DNA from: Tetracentron sinense
Lineage: Eukaryota; Streptophyta; Magnoliopsida; Trochodendrales; Trochodendraceae
Reading direction: 5' to 3'
Assembly (NCBI GenBank): GCA_015143295.1
Contig: CM026570.1
Location: 24,993,250-25,057,249 of the forward strand
DNA length: 64,000 bases
The notes under the pieces were generated by a model. The model saw only the letters and a program-made list of their open reading frames with translations, was not told where the DNA came from and ran no database searches. Of this stretch, positions 21,414 to 31,636 are shown one piece after another (the stretch's first letter is position 1; every line of letters starts with the position of its first letter). Made by a program: the position numbers and the translations under genes.

Positions 21414-22609
21414 TGTGACAAGGCATACGTGATCTGATAGGGCAGACGGACAGAGATCCGATATGCTAACCCGTGTTGTTGGTAATCAGGGCCCATCGGG
21501 TCAAAGTCGGGATAGGTCTCTTAAGACCTATCTAAACCTGGGATTCAAACCCCATATGTGGTGCCCGGAAACAAGGTTGGATGTGTTTTATTACAATGAC
21601 AAACATGACTCATTACATGCCACTGGATGAGTGCTTATCTAGTTAAATATATCCTGATAGTCAGCAATGATCCGGGACAGGTATAGGATACAAGTAGATT
21701 AGGGTTTAGAATATCCATCTTGGTGGGTTGCTAGTGGACTATACCTCTACCTAGCTATATGTCAAATGTTAGGGGATGCAGGTGTTCCTAAAGGGGATAG
21801 GGTCACTTAAAACTGTATATCCGACTCCCCGGTATAGAACAGACTTGAAAATGGATGATTGATGTAAGTTGGAGCGTTTCAAGTCCTTCCCTGAGGATAA
21901 TCATCCAACAGGCGTCAGAGGCGAGCCTCCAAAACTGTTAAGCTTCTATCACTGAGGATAATCATCCAACAGTCATAAGCGTATTAAGTCTGACTACGGG
22001 TTTAGCTGGGTCATTGCACTACCATGTATGTATGGAATGCACAGTAAAAAATACACCCAAAGAGATAAAAGAATTAACATTAGGCTAAATGACTTACATA
22101 TTTTGATTAATTTTAAAGTTTATTTAACTTATACCTAGGTTCCGGGTCAGCAGAGTTGCCGGAACTGTGAGCACAGATTTTACTCACTGGTTTGACTAAG
22201 AGTCGTTGCCTATTTATTTTAAGAGATAGGTCCAGGGTTTAGATCAAGTTTGATGGTCTCGATTAGAGTTACAGTAAGCGATTCGATTAAGTCCCAGGAA
22301 GGTCTTAGGCACCTCGAGAGCCCCGTCTAAGAATGTTACCTACTCCCTAAGTTCAAGCCAAATTAAAGTCAAGATAAATGAAAATGCCTAAGTATTTAGA
22401 GTGATGCTAATTCAAGAAATGAAAAATCCTAGACTAGGGTTGAACCCGGATTGAGTTGCCTACGTACTCACCAGGGTGAGATCAGACTGAGCATAGTTCT
22501 GGCACATGAACTCGTGTCGGGGTTAAGGAGAGTGTGTGTGTGTGCACTGGGGTAGCTAGGGTTAAGGGTTGATTGGCCGAGTGGCCAAATGCACCAGAGT
22601 CGTTAGGGT
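21414..22609 (+). repeat. Tat/Ogre LTR-like conserved blocks
   Basis: No gene. The segment 22190-22340 (GAGTCGTTGCC ... GGAAGGTCTTAGGCACC) and the segment 22450-22505 (GTTGCCTACGTACTCA ... GAGCATAGTTCTGG) look like the two conserved landmarks I associate with LTRs of Tat/Ogre elements in eudicots, in + orientation. This matches the orientation of the Tat/Ogre coding remnants at 6525-15134. A duplicated phrase CTGAGGATAATCATCCAAC occurs near 21892 and 21953. Recognition is from memory and needs a database check. Confidence 0.4.
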
Positions 22610-22885
22610 TTAGCTCAAAAAAATAGGGTTGGGCCAGGAGGCTAAAGAATAGGCCCGGAGGCTAGGATACGGGCCTAGAGGCCAAGGTAAGGGCCCTGAG
22701 GTTAGGGTTAAGCCCGAAGACTAGGGTATAGGCCCAGAGGCTAAGGAAAAGTCCCGGAGGCTAGGATATGTGCTCGGAGGCCAAGGTATGGTCCCTATGG
22801 CTAAGGTTAAGCCCGAAGAGTAGGGTAAAGGCACAGAGGCAAAGGATTGGGCCCAGAGGCCTAGCATTAAGCCTGAAGGCTAGAT
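22610..22885 (+). repeat. Degenerate tandem array of GGCCCGGAGGCTAGGAT-like units
   Basis: About ten units of 25-30 bp: GGCCAGGAGGCTAAAG, GGCCCGGAGGCTAGGAT, GGCCTAGAGGCCAAGGT, CCCGAAGACTAGGGT and so on. Two alternate forms (GGCCC..GAGGCTA and AGCCCGAAG.CTAG) are interleaved, so a higher-order unit is likely. Confidence 0.8.
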
Positions 22886-23430
22886 TTTTTGCCTTTTTGA
22901 TTTTGTATGTTTTTTTTAAATTGTATTTTTTATATTTTTTGGGGTGTAAAGTCCATGTTTTTTGTGTTGGCATATTCCGGTGTCAAAACAAGTGAGTCTA
23001 GGTGTCTAGGTGTGTGTCTTGTGTCATTACCTTCAAGCATCCACGCCAAAGCGAAGTTGAAGACCAAAGAAGACCGGTTGATCCACTCGGTTAATCATTC
23101 CCTTCATAGGATGGTAAGTGACCTAGATACCATGTGACCATAGGTGGGATTTGACCTAAAATAATCCTAACATGATGCCTTAGGTGGTAAGTGTCCTAGT
23201 CTAATCATACGGACCCTAGGTGATGAGATAAGTAGTGCAAAACTTGTTTTAAAATTCTGAAATTTTCTGATATTTTTCAAAAAACCAAGGTTGCTTGCGA
23301 GAGGCATATCTCCCAAACCGTAACTCAGATTTTGCTCTATAACATGTCAAATCGACCGGGTCGAAAAGAAATAAAATTTCATGAAGGGACCGAGAACTAA
23401 AAACAAAGATTTAAAATCGTTTTTAGCCTC

Positions 23431-23590
23431 AGGGTCGACCCTGGCCGTTTAGGATTGACCCTGAAGAGAGGAAATTTAGTATGGGCTTTTTGGACAGAAT
23501 GTTAGTTTTTTTAGGGTCGACCCTAAGAGACCTTTTGGTAGACCGAAGTGGCATGTTGGGTCGACCAATGGATCCCCATGGGTTGACCCT
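23431..23590 (+). repeat. Palindrome array D1 (AGGGTCGACCCT type)
   Basis: Perfect 12-mers are at 23431 and 23513. Variant copies start at 23451, about 23535, 23557 and 23579. Neighbours within groups are 20-22 bp apart. The array lies upstream of the LTR TATA box. Confidence 0.85.
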
Positions 23591-23679
23591 GATATGGGGG
23601 TTTTGCTAAAATGATTCTTTGGTTCCTTCTTTGGTTTTTAACCTATTTTAGCAACTTCTAAGCTTCGTTTTCACTTCCC

Positions 23680-23690
23680 TATTTATATAG
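23680..23690 (+). promoter_or_regulatory. TATA box of solo LTR D1
   Basis: TATTTATATAG lies about 90 bp after the last palindrome. The equivalent box in D2 is TATATATAG at 27505-27513, also about 91 bp after its array. Confidence 0.6.
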
Positions 23691-24464
23691 AACTCTTCCA
23701 CTTCGTGGAGTACAACTTAGGGAGTGTGTGGAGAGGGTTTTGAAGTTCCTCCAGAGGTCATAAAACCTCTGGAAATTGGTGCTCTCCTCCCCTGTTGTTA
23801 GTACACAAAACCTAGAGTTTACAAGCCAAAAGTTTCAATATTGCTTGTTTGGACTTGTGCATTGAAGGAGTCCATCTAGGTGATGATTCTTATCAAACCA
23901 TCAACCCGTTATGGATAGAACACCTTGGCCAGAGTATTCCGGAGCCTTTGCGAAGAAGATCGATCCGAGAAGGATTGTGGTAGAGTGATTTGGTCGGGGT
24001 AATCTGAAGCCGTCATTGACGGAGATCGATCGAAAGATCGTGGACTATTTTTGAGACACAAAGAAAAGTACAAGCGGCCATGGTTGATCTCGGGACTTGT
24101 GAGTACGTGATGAATTTTCAAGGCGTGGAGGACTAAGAACTAAAGGATTGTAGTGTCGAGTCCGAATGAGTCAAGTTCAAGTCTTGTAAGTTCTTGTTTA
24201 CTTTGTCTTAGTGGATTCTCATGGCTGGACTAAGTCCTGTGATTTTCCCGGAAGGGTTTCCACATAAAAATCCTTGTGTTGTGGTTTGCTTAGTTTTTCT
24301 TATTCCGCACTTAAAGTACACCATCCCTTAAGTTAATAACTTAATTGTTAAAAATATAAAAAGGGTAGATAGACTTATAGGAAAACCGATCCATCCCCTT
24401 ACCTTATGAGATTCTCAACTCAAACATTGAATTGAGGTTCACCGAATTAAGATCTTTCATGGGG

Positions 24465-24805
24465 TATTTGAATAATAGTTTAGGCTCGTTGCAGAGCAAT
24501 GGCTTGAGTGTCTAACCTAGAGTTAATCAAATTAACTAAGGTTCTCCTAGAATGCATCTAAAGTTTATCTAAGGATTACTCAAAAATAGGGAGTTTAATT
24601 AATTGAGACTAATGAAATCACCTAATGACTAACCTAAGGTTTTTCACTATGTAAAACTAAGCCAGAAAGTTATTTAGGCTAAGACTAATTGAACGTAACC
24701 TAGGGTTAATCTGACTTGGTAAAGATTCTCCTAGAAGGCTTCTAAAGTTTCTCTAAAAGAGAGTTTAATTAATTGGAACTAATAGATTCACCTAATAACT
24801 AATCT
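24465..24805. repeat. Spacer with a diverged tandem duplication
   Basis: No gene. Phrases such as GGTTCTCCTAGAATGCATCTAAAGTTT (24540) recur as GATTCTCCTAGAAGGCTTCTAAAGTTT (24724), followed in both by GAGTTTAATTAATTG and a CACCTAATRACTAA phrase. The unit is about 185 bp. Confidence 0.7.
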
Positions 24806-25283
24806 TGTAGAGACCCGAATCTTTTTCATGCTTTTTATCATGTTTTAATATGTGAGTATTTATATCTAATTAGTGTGGTGTTATCTAGGCTTAATCAAGT
24901 TGTATAGAGAGGGAGGCCTTAACACACCTGAACTTTAGGAACCTCTAGTTTTGTTACCGTTTATCAGAATTGAGTGATTCTTGAACCATTAGAAAGGTAT
25001 TAGAATCTTTTTCGAAGTTCATTTTTAATATTTTTCCAGATTTTGAGTTTAAGCTAAGTCAAAAGTGGGTTTTCCGATGTTTTGTCTAATGAAATTGCAG
25101 ATCAGTCCACTTGTGAACCCATTTAGACCATTTAAAACTCAGAATTAGGAGTTGCATAACCATGAAAGTTGTTCTCCATCAAAGACAAATCCAACGCAAG
25201 TTGAATCGTCAAAATCCGATAAGCGAGTCAAAAGTTATGGTCAAAATACAAAAACAGGAAAAAGTCAGTCGGAATCAGGGGAC

Positions 25284-25431
25284 TGCGATCTTTCGCAATA
25301 GAAGTGCGATCTATCGCAATGGTAGTGCAATTGATCGCAATGTAAGGGCGATCGATCGCACACAGGCAAGTTTTTGGAATTTCTTTTGGGTTTAAGTGCG
25401 ATCTATCGCACTATAGGTGCAATTGATTGCA
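25284..25431 (+). repeat. Palindrome array C (TGCGATCGATCGCA type), + Tekay LTR
   Basis: Fourteen-mers start at 25284, 25305, 25326 and 25347, exactly 21 bp apart with 7-bp spacers (ATAGAAG, ATGGTAG, ATGTAAG). Two more start at 25397 and 25418, again 21 bp apart, after a 50-bp step. Arms are mostly TGCGAT and ATCGCA with one or two changes per copy. Confidence 0.9.
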
Positions 25432-25486
25432 ATCGCGCCCAATTTTTTTTTAAAGTTGCGGATTTTGGGGTTTTGAACCCCTAAGT

Positions 25487-25495
25487 TATAAATAG
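25487..25495 (+). promoter_or_regulatory. TATA box of the + Tekay LTR
   Basis: TATAAATAG lies 56 bp after the last palindrome of array C. A transcript start would be expected near 25520. Confidence 0.65.
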
Positions 25496-26341
25496 GAGTT
25501 CTATTTCGTGGGTTTTAGGGTTCTAAGCCATTTCTAACCTAATTTGGCAAATAGGGAGAGTAAGAACCTAGGGTTCTAAGAGGGTTTTAGCTTGGAGAAG
25601 AAGGGTTTCTCTTAAAGAAGAAGAGGATTAGCTTGGAGATCTTCCCTAAAGCATCTCGGGTGCGATTTGGATCCAAGGGAGGGATCCCTAAGGTCGATAA
25701 ACTCCCTAACTCAACTCTATTATTGATTTTTGAGAGTATTAGTATGATATAAATGTTAGAAATGGAGATTGTGTATGTTTTCCTAATTATGTGTGGATTA
25801 AGCTTGTTAGAGATGGACATTGGTTTATACTATGGATGAATTGAATGGAGGACGGGAAATACTATGGTGGATAGGGATGAATGTATGGATGTGGATCATG
25901 TTTGGGTTGTGGGGATGGATTATTATGTGATGGAATGTTAAAAATGTTAAAGGGCAAAGTATCTATAATTAACGCACTCAAGGTGTTGGATGAAATGGTT
26001 AAGAAAGAGAAATGCTAGTATGATGCTATTGATTATTAATAAACTAAGTTAAATGGATAATTGTTGTTGTTATGATAGATTATGCCCTATTTATTTTGTA
26101 TGGTGATCGGTATTCGGGTAGGTCAAACCTTAAAGGAAAATCCTCCACGTTGAGAATTCTCTAACTAGGGAGATGTAACCTAGCGGAGTTTCCTAACGGA
26201 AGATCGGAACCTAATGGAGGAATCATTCGAATTTCAATCACGACATTCAAGCACACGTGCACTCACATGATGAGTATGTAAGTCTCACGAGTTTACTTGT
26301 CTCACAAGCATGCATGCATTGGACACAAACATGTTACGAAT

Positions 26342-26605
26342 TATGCCATAAAAGAATGATCCTCCACTACGAACATCCACTCTACACGTTGTTGCACTCA
26401 TGTTATAATATGAAAGAATGATCCCCCACTCGAACATCTACTCTACGCATTGTCACAGTCATGTTATACAATGAAAGAATGATCCCCCATTACGAACATC
26501 CACTCTACGCGTTGTCGAACACTATGAATTATGCGTTGCCAGGAAAAAAACATATTATAATTATGCGTTGATGGAACAAACACACTATGAATCATGCATG
26601 TATGA
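26342..26605 (+). repeat. Tandem repeats in the Tekay LTR leader
   Basis: Three ~61-bp units share GAAAGAATGATCCCCCACT and CATCCACTCTACGC. They are followed by about three ~38-bp units sharing AATTATGCGTTG. The minus-strand LTR has the same two modules near 37130-37330 with two of the ~61-bp units, so copy number varies between LTRs. Confidence 0.8.
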
Positions 26606-26986
26606 GTCTATGCATATGTTAAGTTCAAGTTCATGAATAGGGGTTACACAAGTACAAGAGTTAAGATGATGTTATGACATGTTATATGCTTCGCACTCTG
26701 ATTATACCTATGTTATGTGAATCTATTATGATTAAACATAGATAAACTAAGTTATGATATTTTCATTGCTCATGTTATTTTATGTTGTGGTTAGTTTGTT
26801 TATTCATTGAGTATTCCATACTCAGTCGACCTATCATTGTCTTCAGGTTTAGGAGAAGAGCCGTGCACTGAGGAGGTGTACGCCAAAGAGGGAGAAGAAG
26901 GTGAACTTCTTGGGGAGGAGGCTAGGGATATTGATAGTTATTCCTATTGATTAGTTTCAGTATTTTCTTTTTGGAATGGATGTTTA

Positions 26987-28287
26987 TGTAAAGTCTATGT
27001 TTTTGTATTGGCATATTCCGGTGTCAAAAGAAGTGAGTCTAGGTGTCTAGGAGTGGTTCTTGTGTCATTGTCGTCAAGCATCCACGACAAGTGATCTTGA
27101 AGCCTCATCACTCACAGTGGCTCAAAAGTTGGAATTAAGAAAGAGACCTAGTTGACCCTATGATACCTCATGAAAATGTTCATTCATCATTAAAAATAAG
27201 TCAAATTAGAGAAGGGTTGATAGGAGAATGCATTCAATGTTTAAAAAGATGAAAAACCAAAAAAAAAATGCAACTCAGGGTTGACCCTGACCGTTTTGGG
27301 TCGACCCTGAAGAGCCCAAGATTTGTACCAGGTTTTTTGGCAGGGAATAGGTTTTGTGAGGGTCGACCCTGAGGACCATCTGGTCGACCGAATGTGCCTC
27401 ATAGGTCGACCCTGATATAAGGGTTTTGCTAAAATGATTCTTTGGTTCCTTCTTTGGTTTTTAACCTATTTTAACAACTTCTAAACACCGTTTTTGATTC
27501 CCTTTATATATAGAACCCTTCCAGTTCATGGAGAACAACTTAGGGAGTGTGTGGAGAGTATTTTTAAGTGTCTCCAGAGGTCATAAAACCTACGGAATAT
27601 ATTTTTCTCCTCTCCTTTTGTTAGTGCATTAAACCTAGAGTTTTCAAGCCCAAAGTTCCAATTTAGCTTGTTTGGACTTGTCCTTTGAAGGAGTCCATCT
27701 AGGTGATGATTCTTATCAAACCATCAACCCGTTCTGGATAGAACACCTTGGCCGGAGTGTTCCAGAGCCTTTCCAAAGGAGATCGATCCGAGAATGATTA
27801 TGGTAGAGTGATTTGGTCGGTGGAATCCGAAGCCGTCATTGACGGAGACCGATCGGAAGATCGTGGACTGTTTTCGAGACACGGAGAAATACGAGCGGCT
27901 ACAGTTGATCACGGGACTTGAGAGTACGTGGTGACTTTTCGAGGTGTGGAGGACTAAGAACTGAAGGATCGTGGTGTCGAGTTCGAAGGAGTCAAGTTTG
28001 AGTCTTGTAAGTTCTTGTTTACTTTGTCTTAGTGGATTCTCATGGCTGGACTAGGTCCCATGATTTTTCCCGAAAGGGTTTCCACGTAAAAATCCTTGTG
28101 TTGTGGTTTGCTTGGTTTTCCTTATTCCGCACTTAAAGTACATCATCCCTTATCTTAATATCTCAATTGTTAAAACATCAAAAAGGGTAGATAGACTTAT
28201 ATGAAGCCCTCACCATCCCCTCGAACTTGTAGATTCTCAACTCAAACCCTTGATTTGAGGTTCACCGAATTGTTTTATTTTTTTTCA
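26987..28287 (+). repeat. Solo LTR, family D (copy D2), nested in the Tekay LTR
   Basis: It starts TGTAAAGTCT and ends TTTTTCA. GTTTA precedes it (26982-26986) and follows it (28288-28292), a perfect 5-bp target duplication. It is colinear with D1 but about 0.2 kb shorter, mainly through loss of sequence after the first ~200 bp. Frames inside (27724-27912, 28201-28407) are chance frames. Confidence 0.9.
27277..27413 (+). repeat. Palindrome array D2 (AGGGTCGACCCT type)
   Basis: Twelve-mers start at 27277, 27297, 27359, 27380 and 27402, with steps of 20, 62, 21 and 22 bp. The copy at 27359 is perfect. The same grouping is seen in D1. Confidence 0.85.
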
Positions 28288-29096
28288 GTTTATATCAGAC
28301 CTTTTGACTTCCAGTTGATGTTGCTTAGTTGTTTTACCGTGTTGATGGTTTTAGATTACTTCGTTTATGAGGGGTTATGTCATGTGGATTATCATTGTAC
28401 AGGATGATTTGGCTTTTCATAATCCGAATTTTATCATCCTCATTTTTGGAGACTCGTGTAGTATGCCTTGTATGCATGGATTTTTAAGCAGGTTTAAGTA
28501 ATGTGACGATTTCAAAGTCCTATTTTATGTTATATGCATCGTATTCTGATTATACCTATGTTATGTGAATCTATTATGATTAAGCATAGATAAACTAAGT
28601 TATGATATTATCATTGCTCATGTTATTTTATGTTGTGGTTAGTTTATTTATCCGCTAAGTATTCCACACTCAGTTGACCTGTCATTGTCTTCAGGTTTAG
28701 GAGAAGAACCGTGCACTGAGGAGGCGTACGCCGAAAAGGGAGAAGAAGGTGAGCTTCCTGAGGAGGAGGCTAGGGATATTGATAGTCATCCCTATTGATT
28801 AGTTTTAATATTTCTTTTTGGAAGAGATGTTTATATCCGACTTTTTGACTTTCAGTTGATGTTGCCTTAGTTGTTTTACCCTATTGTTGGTTTTAAACTA
28901 CTTCGTTTATGAGGAGTTATGATATGTGGATTATCATTGTACAGGATGGTTTGACTTTTTATGATCGAAATTTTATTATTCTCATTTTTGGAGACTCGTG
29001 TTTGTATGCCTTGTATGTCACGGATTTAAATAGGTTAAGGAAATTTGACGATTCCAAAGTCTTATTTTAGCCTTGTAGGATTTCGGGATCGTTACA

Positions 29097-29576
29097 AAAC
29101 TAAGATAGTGAAATCACTCGGCTTCCCTAAGCATAAAATATCTTAGGATTTAATCTCTTGAACAATTAAAATCATTGCATAAAACTTACATTAACAATCG
29201 CAGAAAATTAACACAAGTGATTTCAATTTCAATTTTATAACTTCTAAGACAATGATAAAACTCCATTAAAATCGAATATAAACTTTAAAATCAATTCATA
29301 AAAATAACTCTCTTATTATGCAATCAATGTTTACAAGTGAAAAATCTAAATAAAAACAAAATAAATATACAGTAACTTGGCTAGGGTTACATCTAAACTC
29401 TATAAATGAGAGTTAATTCATGGCAAGGAGGAAACCATCATGTTCATTGACAAACATGAAGAACTCATCCTCAAGGCTTCACAGATCTCCAGAGCAGCTT
29501 CTCTTTCAAAATCCAAAAATTCTCAACCCTTCTTATGGTCAATGACTCTCCAATTTATAGAAAGAGGGTTTCCTAT
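29097..29576. other. Spacer after the Tekay solo LTR
   Basis: AT-rich sequence without a supported gene. It may be part of the older element into which the Tekay LTR inserted, since ACTAAG phrases recall 24640-24660. Confidence 0.3.
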
Positions 29577-31050
29577 TTGTAAGCACCCAATTTTTACACC
29601 CCCTTTTTTCTAGCCATGGTTAATAAATTTAACGATGGCTAACTTTAGTCTAACCCTAGGTCAAATAATATATTCAAGCCCTAGGCCTAGTCTAACCCTA
29701 GGTCTAACCCTAGGACTTGACCTAAACCAAAAGACCCAAAGTTAGTCTAAAACCTAGGGTCCAATCCTAGCCCAAGTCTTGCCATAAGAGCTTAAAGCCC
29801 AAACCTTGGCCCAATTCTAAGACCTCACACCCCTGGACCAAAATCAAAAACCCAAATCGGGGACAATCCCATGCCCACATGCACCATGCTGATTCTCTTC
29901 TTTGGGAAAAGTTAGTATACATCTAACTTACACTTACTAACACATTTTGTTTTTGTTTTGTGAAATGATAACGTGTGACCCACACCTATCTGAACCATGC
30001 ACATGTTGTAGCTAACACATACCCAAGACCCATTCCCAAAAACAAAAGCCAAGGTTCCCTTTTAGGCAAAATCAGAGAACCCAAACGTTCTCGGCAAGGC
30101 CAACCACCTTTCCCATGTTAAACCAGCCCAGTCATTTCTTGGTTGCAAAATTTTCTGGACCATATTTGACCCTCCAATGGCCCCCCACCTTCCCACCTAA
30201 CCTCTTCCCTATTTATCAACATGCCCACCCTTTAGAGTATAAATAATAGCCTGTTCTCCTCCCTTGGACCCACAAAAAATCCTAGGGGAAAATCCCTGTC
30301 AATTTGTGTTTCCCGTTTTTCTGGTGAGGAGAAGAAAGGAAAGAAAAAGCATCCCTTACCCCCTTCTTGATTTCTCTTCTCCTTCATCTCATTGTTTGGG
30401 CAGTAGAGAAACTCTGCCACCCTCCTTAGACTCTCACCTCCACAGGGACGTTCTCTCTCTCGCTCGTACTCACCAAAGCTGCCCCACCATCTCCTCTTCT
30501 CCAAGCAGGATTGTCTCCTGTGTACACCTCTAGCTACTGTCTCTAGTTGCAAGTCCTCTCTCACCAAGAGCAAACAACAATCACAACACCAAGAGAGGTA
30601 CCACCTCTTCTTCCACCTACAGTACGAAGAAGAAGATATAAAAGAGGAAGATCCTCTTGGTTCGGTCCCACTTCCAGTAGAGAAGAGAAGAAAGGAGGAC
30701 CTTCTCCATTCAACCCCAACTTGCTCACCATTTGTTTTCTCGCATGCTCAATAGCAGCCACAGGTGAAGGTTCTTGTTCCATTTTTCTAAGCTTAACTCC
30801 ACTTAGTTTGTCCTGTTGTTGTTAAAATTCTGAATAGTGGTTAAGTTAGGGTTTGGTTAATTTTTTCTCTTTATAACTTAATGTCATGTTAGTATAAGTT
30901 AGATTTTAGGTTCCTCGTTCCTTTTATGTAACTTACCTCTAGTTAGTTTGTTGTCTTGTTAATGAAATTCTGATCAATAGTTAAGTGAATGTTTGGTTAG
31001 CTTGCTCTCTTTTTAACTTAATGTCATGTTAGTATGAGTTGGATCTTAGG
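29577..31050 (+). repeat. Probable partial LTR of an unassigned gypsy-like family
   Basis: TGTAAGCACCCAATTTTTAC at 29577 is a plausible LTR start. A TATA box (AGTATAAATAATAG, about 30236-30249) is followed by a CT-rich leader with frames on both strands (30232-30825) that show no domain and look like leader sequence. A ~140-bp tandem duplication closes the segment. It ends abruptly at about 31050 against the truncated Tekay LTR. No second LTR or coding region was found, so the identity is tentative. Confidence 0.4.
30768..31048 (+). repeat. ~140-bp tandem duplication
   Basis: Unit 1 (about 30768-30907) and unit 2 (about 30908-31048) share AGTTTGT, AATTCTGA, TAGTTAAG or TGGTTAAG, and TTAACTTAATGTCATGTTAGTAT in order, with moderate divergence. 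Confidence 0.75.
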
Positions 31051-31054
31051 TTTA

Positions 31055-31620
31055 TTGCGATCGATCGCACTACCATTGCGATAGATCGCACTTCTATTGC
31101 GATAGATCGCAGTCCCTGATTCCGACTGACTTTTCCCCGTTTTGGTATTTTGACCATAACTTTTAACTTACTTATTAAATTTTGGCGATTTGACTTGCAT
31201 TTGACTCGTCTTTGAAAGGGGAACAACTTTGATATTTTACAAAAATCCTAATTTTAAGTTTTTAAAGGTCTAAATGGGATCTAAAGCTGACTAATCTACA
31301 ATTTCATCAGACAAAACATTGGAAAACCCACTTTTGACTTAGCTTAGCCTCAAAATCAGGAAAAACATTAAACAATAGCCTCGAAGAGGATTCCAATACC
31401 TTTCTAATGGTTCAAGAATCACATAATTACGATAAATTATGACAAAACTAGAGCTTCTTAAAGTTCAGGGTGTGTTAAGACCTCCCTCTCTTTACAACTT
31501 TGATTAAGCCTAGATCACACCACACTAATTAGATATAAATACACACGTATTAAAACATGATAAGGATTATAATACCCCTAATACTTGCACAAAAAGCATA
31601 AAAAGATTCGGGTCTCTACA
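31055..31620 (-). repeat. Truncated 3' LTR of the minus-strand Tekay element
   Basis: On the minus strand it begins TGTAGAGACCCGAATC at 31620, directly after the polypurine tract. It matches 38318-38868 of the 5' LTR. It stops inside the palindrome array at about 31055, so TATA box, R and U5 are missing. Three palindromes remain, starting at 31056, 31077 and 31098, exactly 21 bp apart. Confidence 0.9.
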
Positions 31621-31636
31621 TCCTCCCCCCTTAAAA
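31621..31636 (-). other. Polypurine tract of the Tekay element
   Basis: The minus strand reads TTTTAAGGGGGGAGGA directly before the LTR start TGTAGAG. This primes plus-strand DNA synthesis. A GGGGACGAAATTC phrase just upstream is usual in this lineage. Confidence 0.9.

Larger units (their letters stand above)
22945..24459 (+). repeat. Solo LTR, family D (copy D1)
   Basis: The copy starts TGTAAAGTCC and ends TCTTTCA. It is flanked by TGGGG at 22940-22944 and again at 24460-24464, a perfect 5-bp target duplication. It aligns over its length with D2 at 26987-28287. It holds a palindrome array, a TATA box and a downstream region with several conserved phrases (for example GGAGTCCATCTAGGTGATG). 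No internal element sequence is present, so it is a solo LTR. The parent element is not identified. Confidence 0.85.
26688..29090 (+). repeat. Direct duplication of the LTR 3' part, first copy split by D2
   Basis: The first copy is 26688-26986 plus 28293-28530. The second copy is about 28531-29090. Both carry the phrase CTATTATGATTAARCATAG, the TTCAGGTTTAGGAGAAGARCC block and the GTTGATGTTGC block in the same order. The D2 LTR sits in the first copy only. Confidence 0.8.
24806..29096 (+). repeat. Tekay-type solo LTR with nested insertion and internal duplication
   Basis: It starts TGTAGAGACCCGAATC and ends GGGATCGTTACA. It matches the minus-strand LTR of the Tekay element at 36480-38868 over its full length. 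Without the nested D2 LTR (26987-28287) and one copy of the ~0.55-kb duplication it would be about 2.4 kb, the same as that LTR. Flanks are AATCT (24801-24805) and AAACT (29097-29101), an imperfect 5-bp target duplication. No internal sequence is present. Confidence 0.85.

Noticed and set aside
21540..21600. Possible primer binding site (GTGGTGCCCGG) marking an LTR end
   Set aside because: Match to a tRNA 3' end is not convincing and no LTR edge CA precedes it at the right distance.
22761..23137. Several frames of about 70-76 codons around the GGCCCGGAGGC array
   Set aside because: They arise from the tandem array and the start of the D1 LTR.
25162..25395. 77-codon frame with repeated RNRSAIYRN-like text
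   Set aside because: It is a translation of the 21-bp palindrome array (21 is a multiple of 3, so the frame stays open); not a protein repeat.
30232..30825. Open frames on both strands up to 113 codons
   Set aside because: They overlap each other on opposite strands in a CT-rich stretch just after a TATA box; most likely LTR leader sequence.
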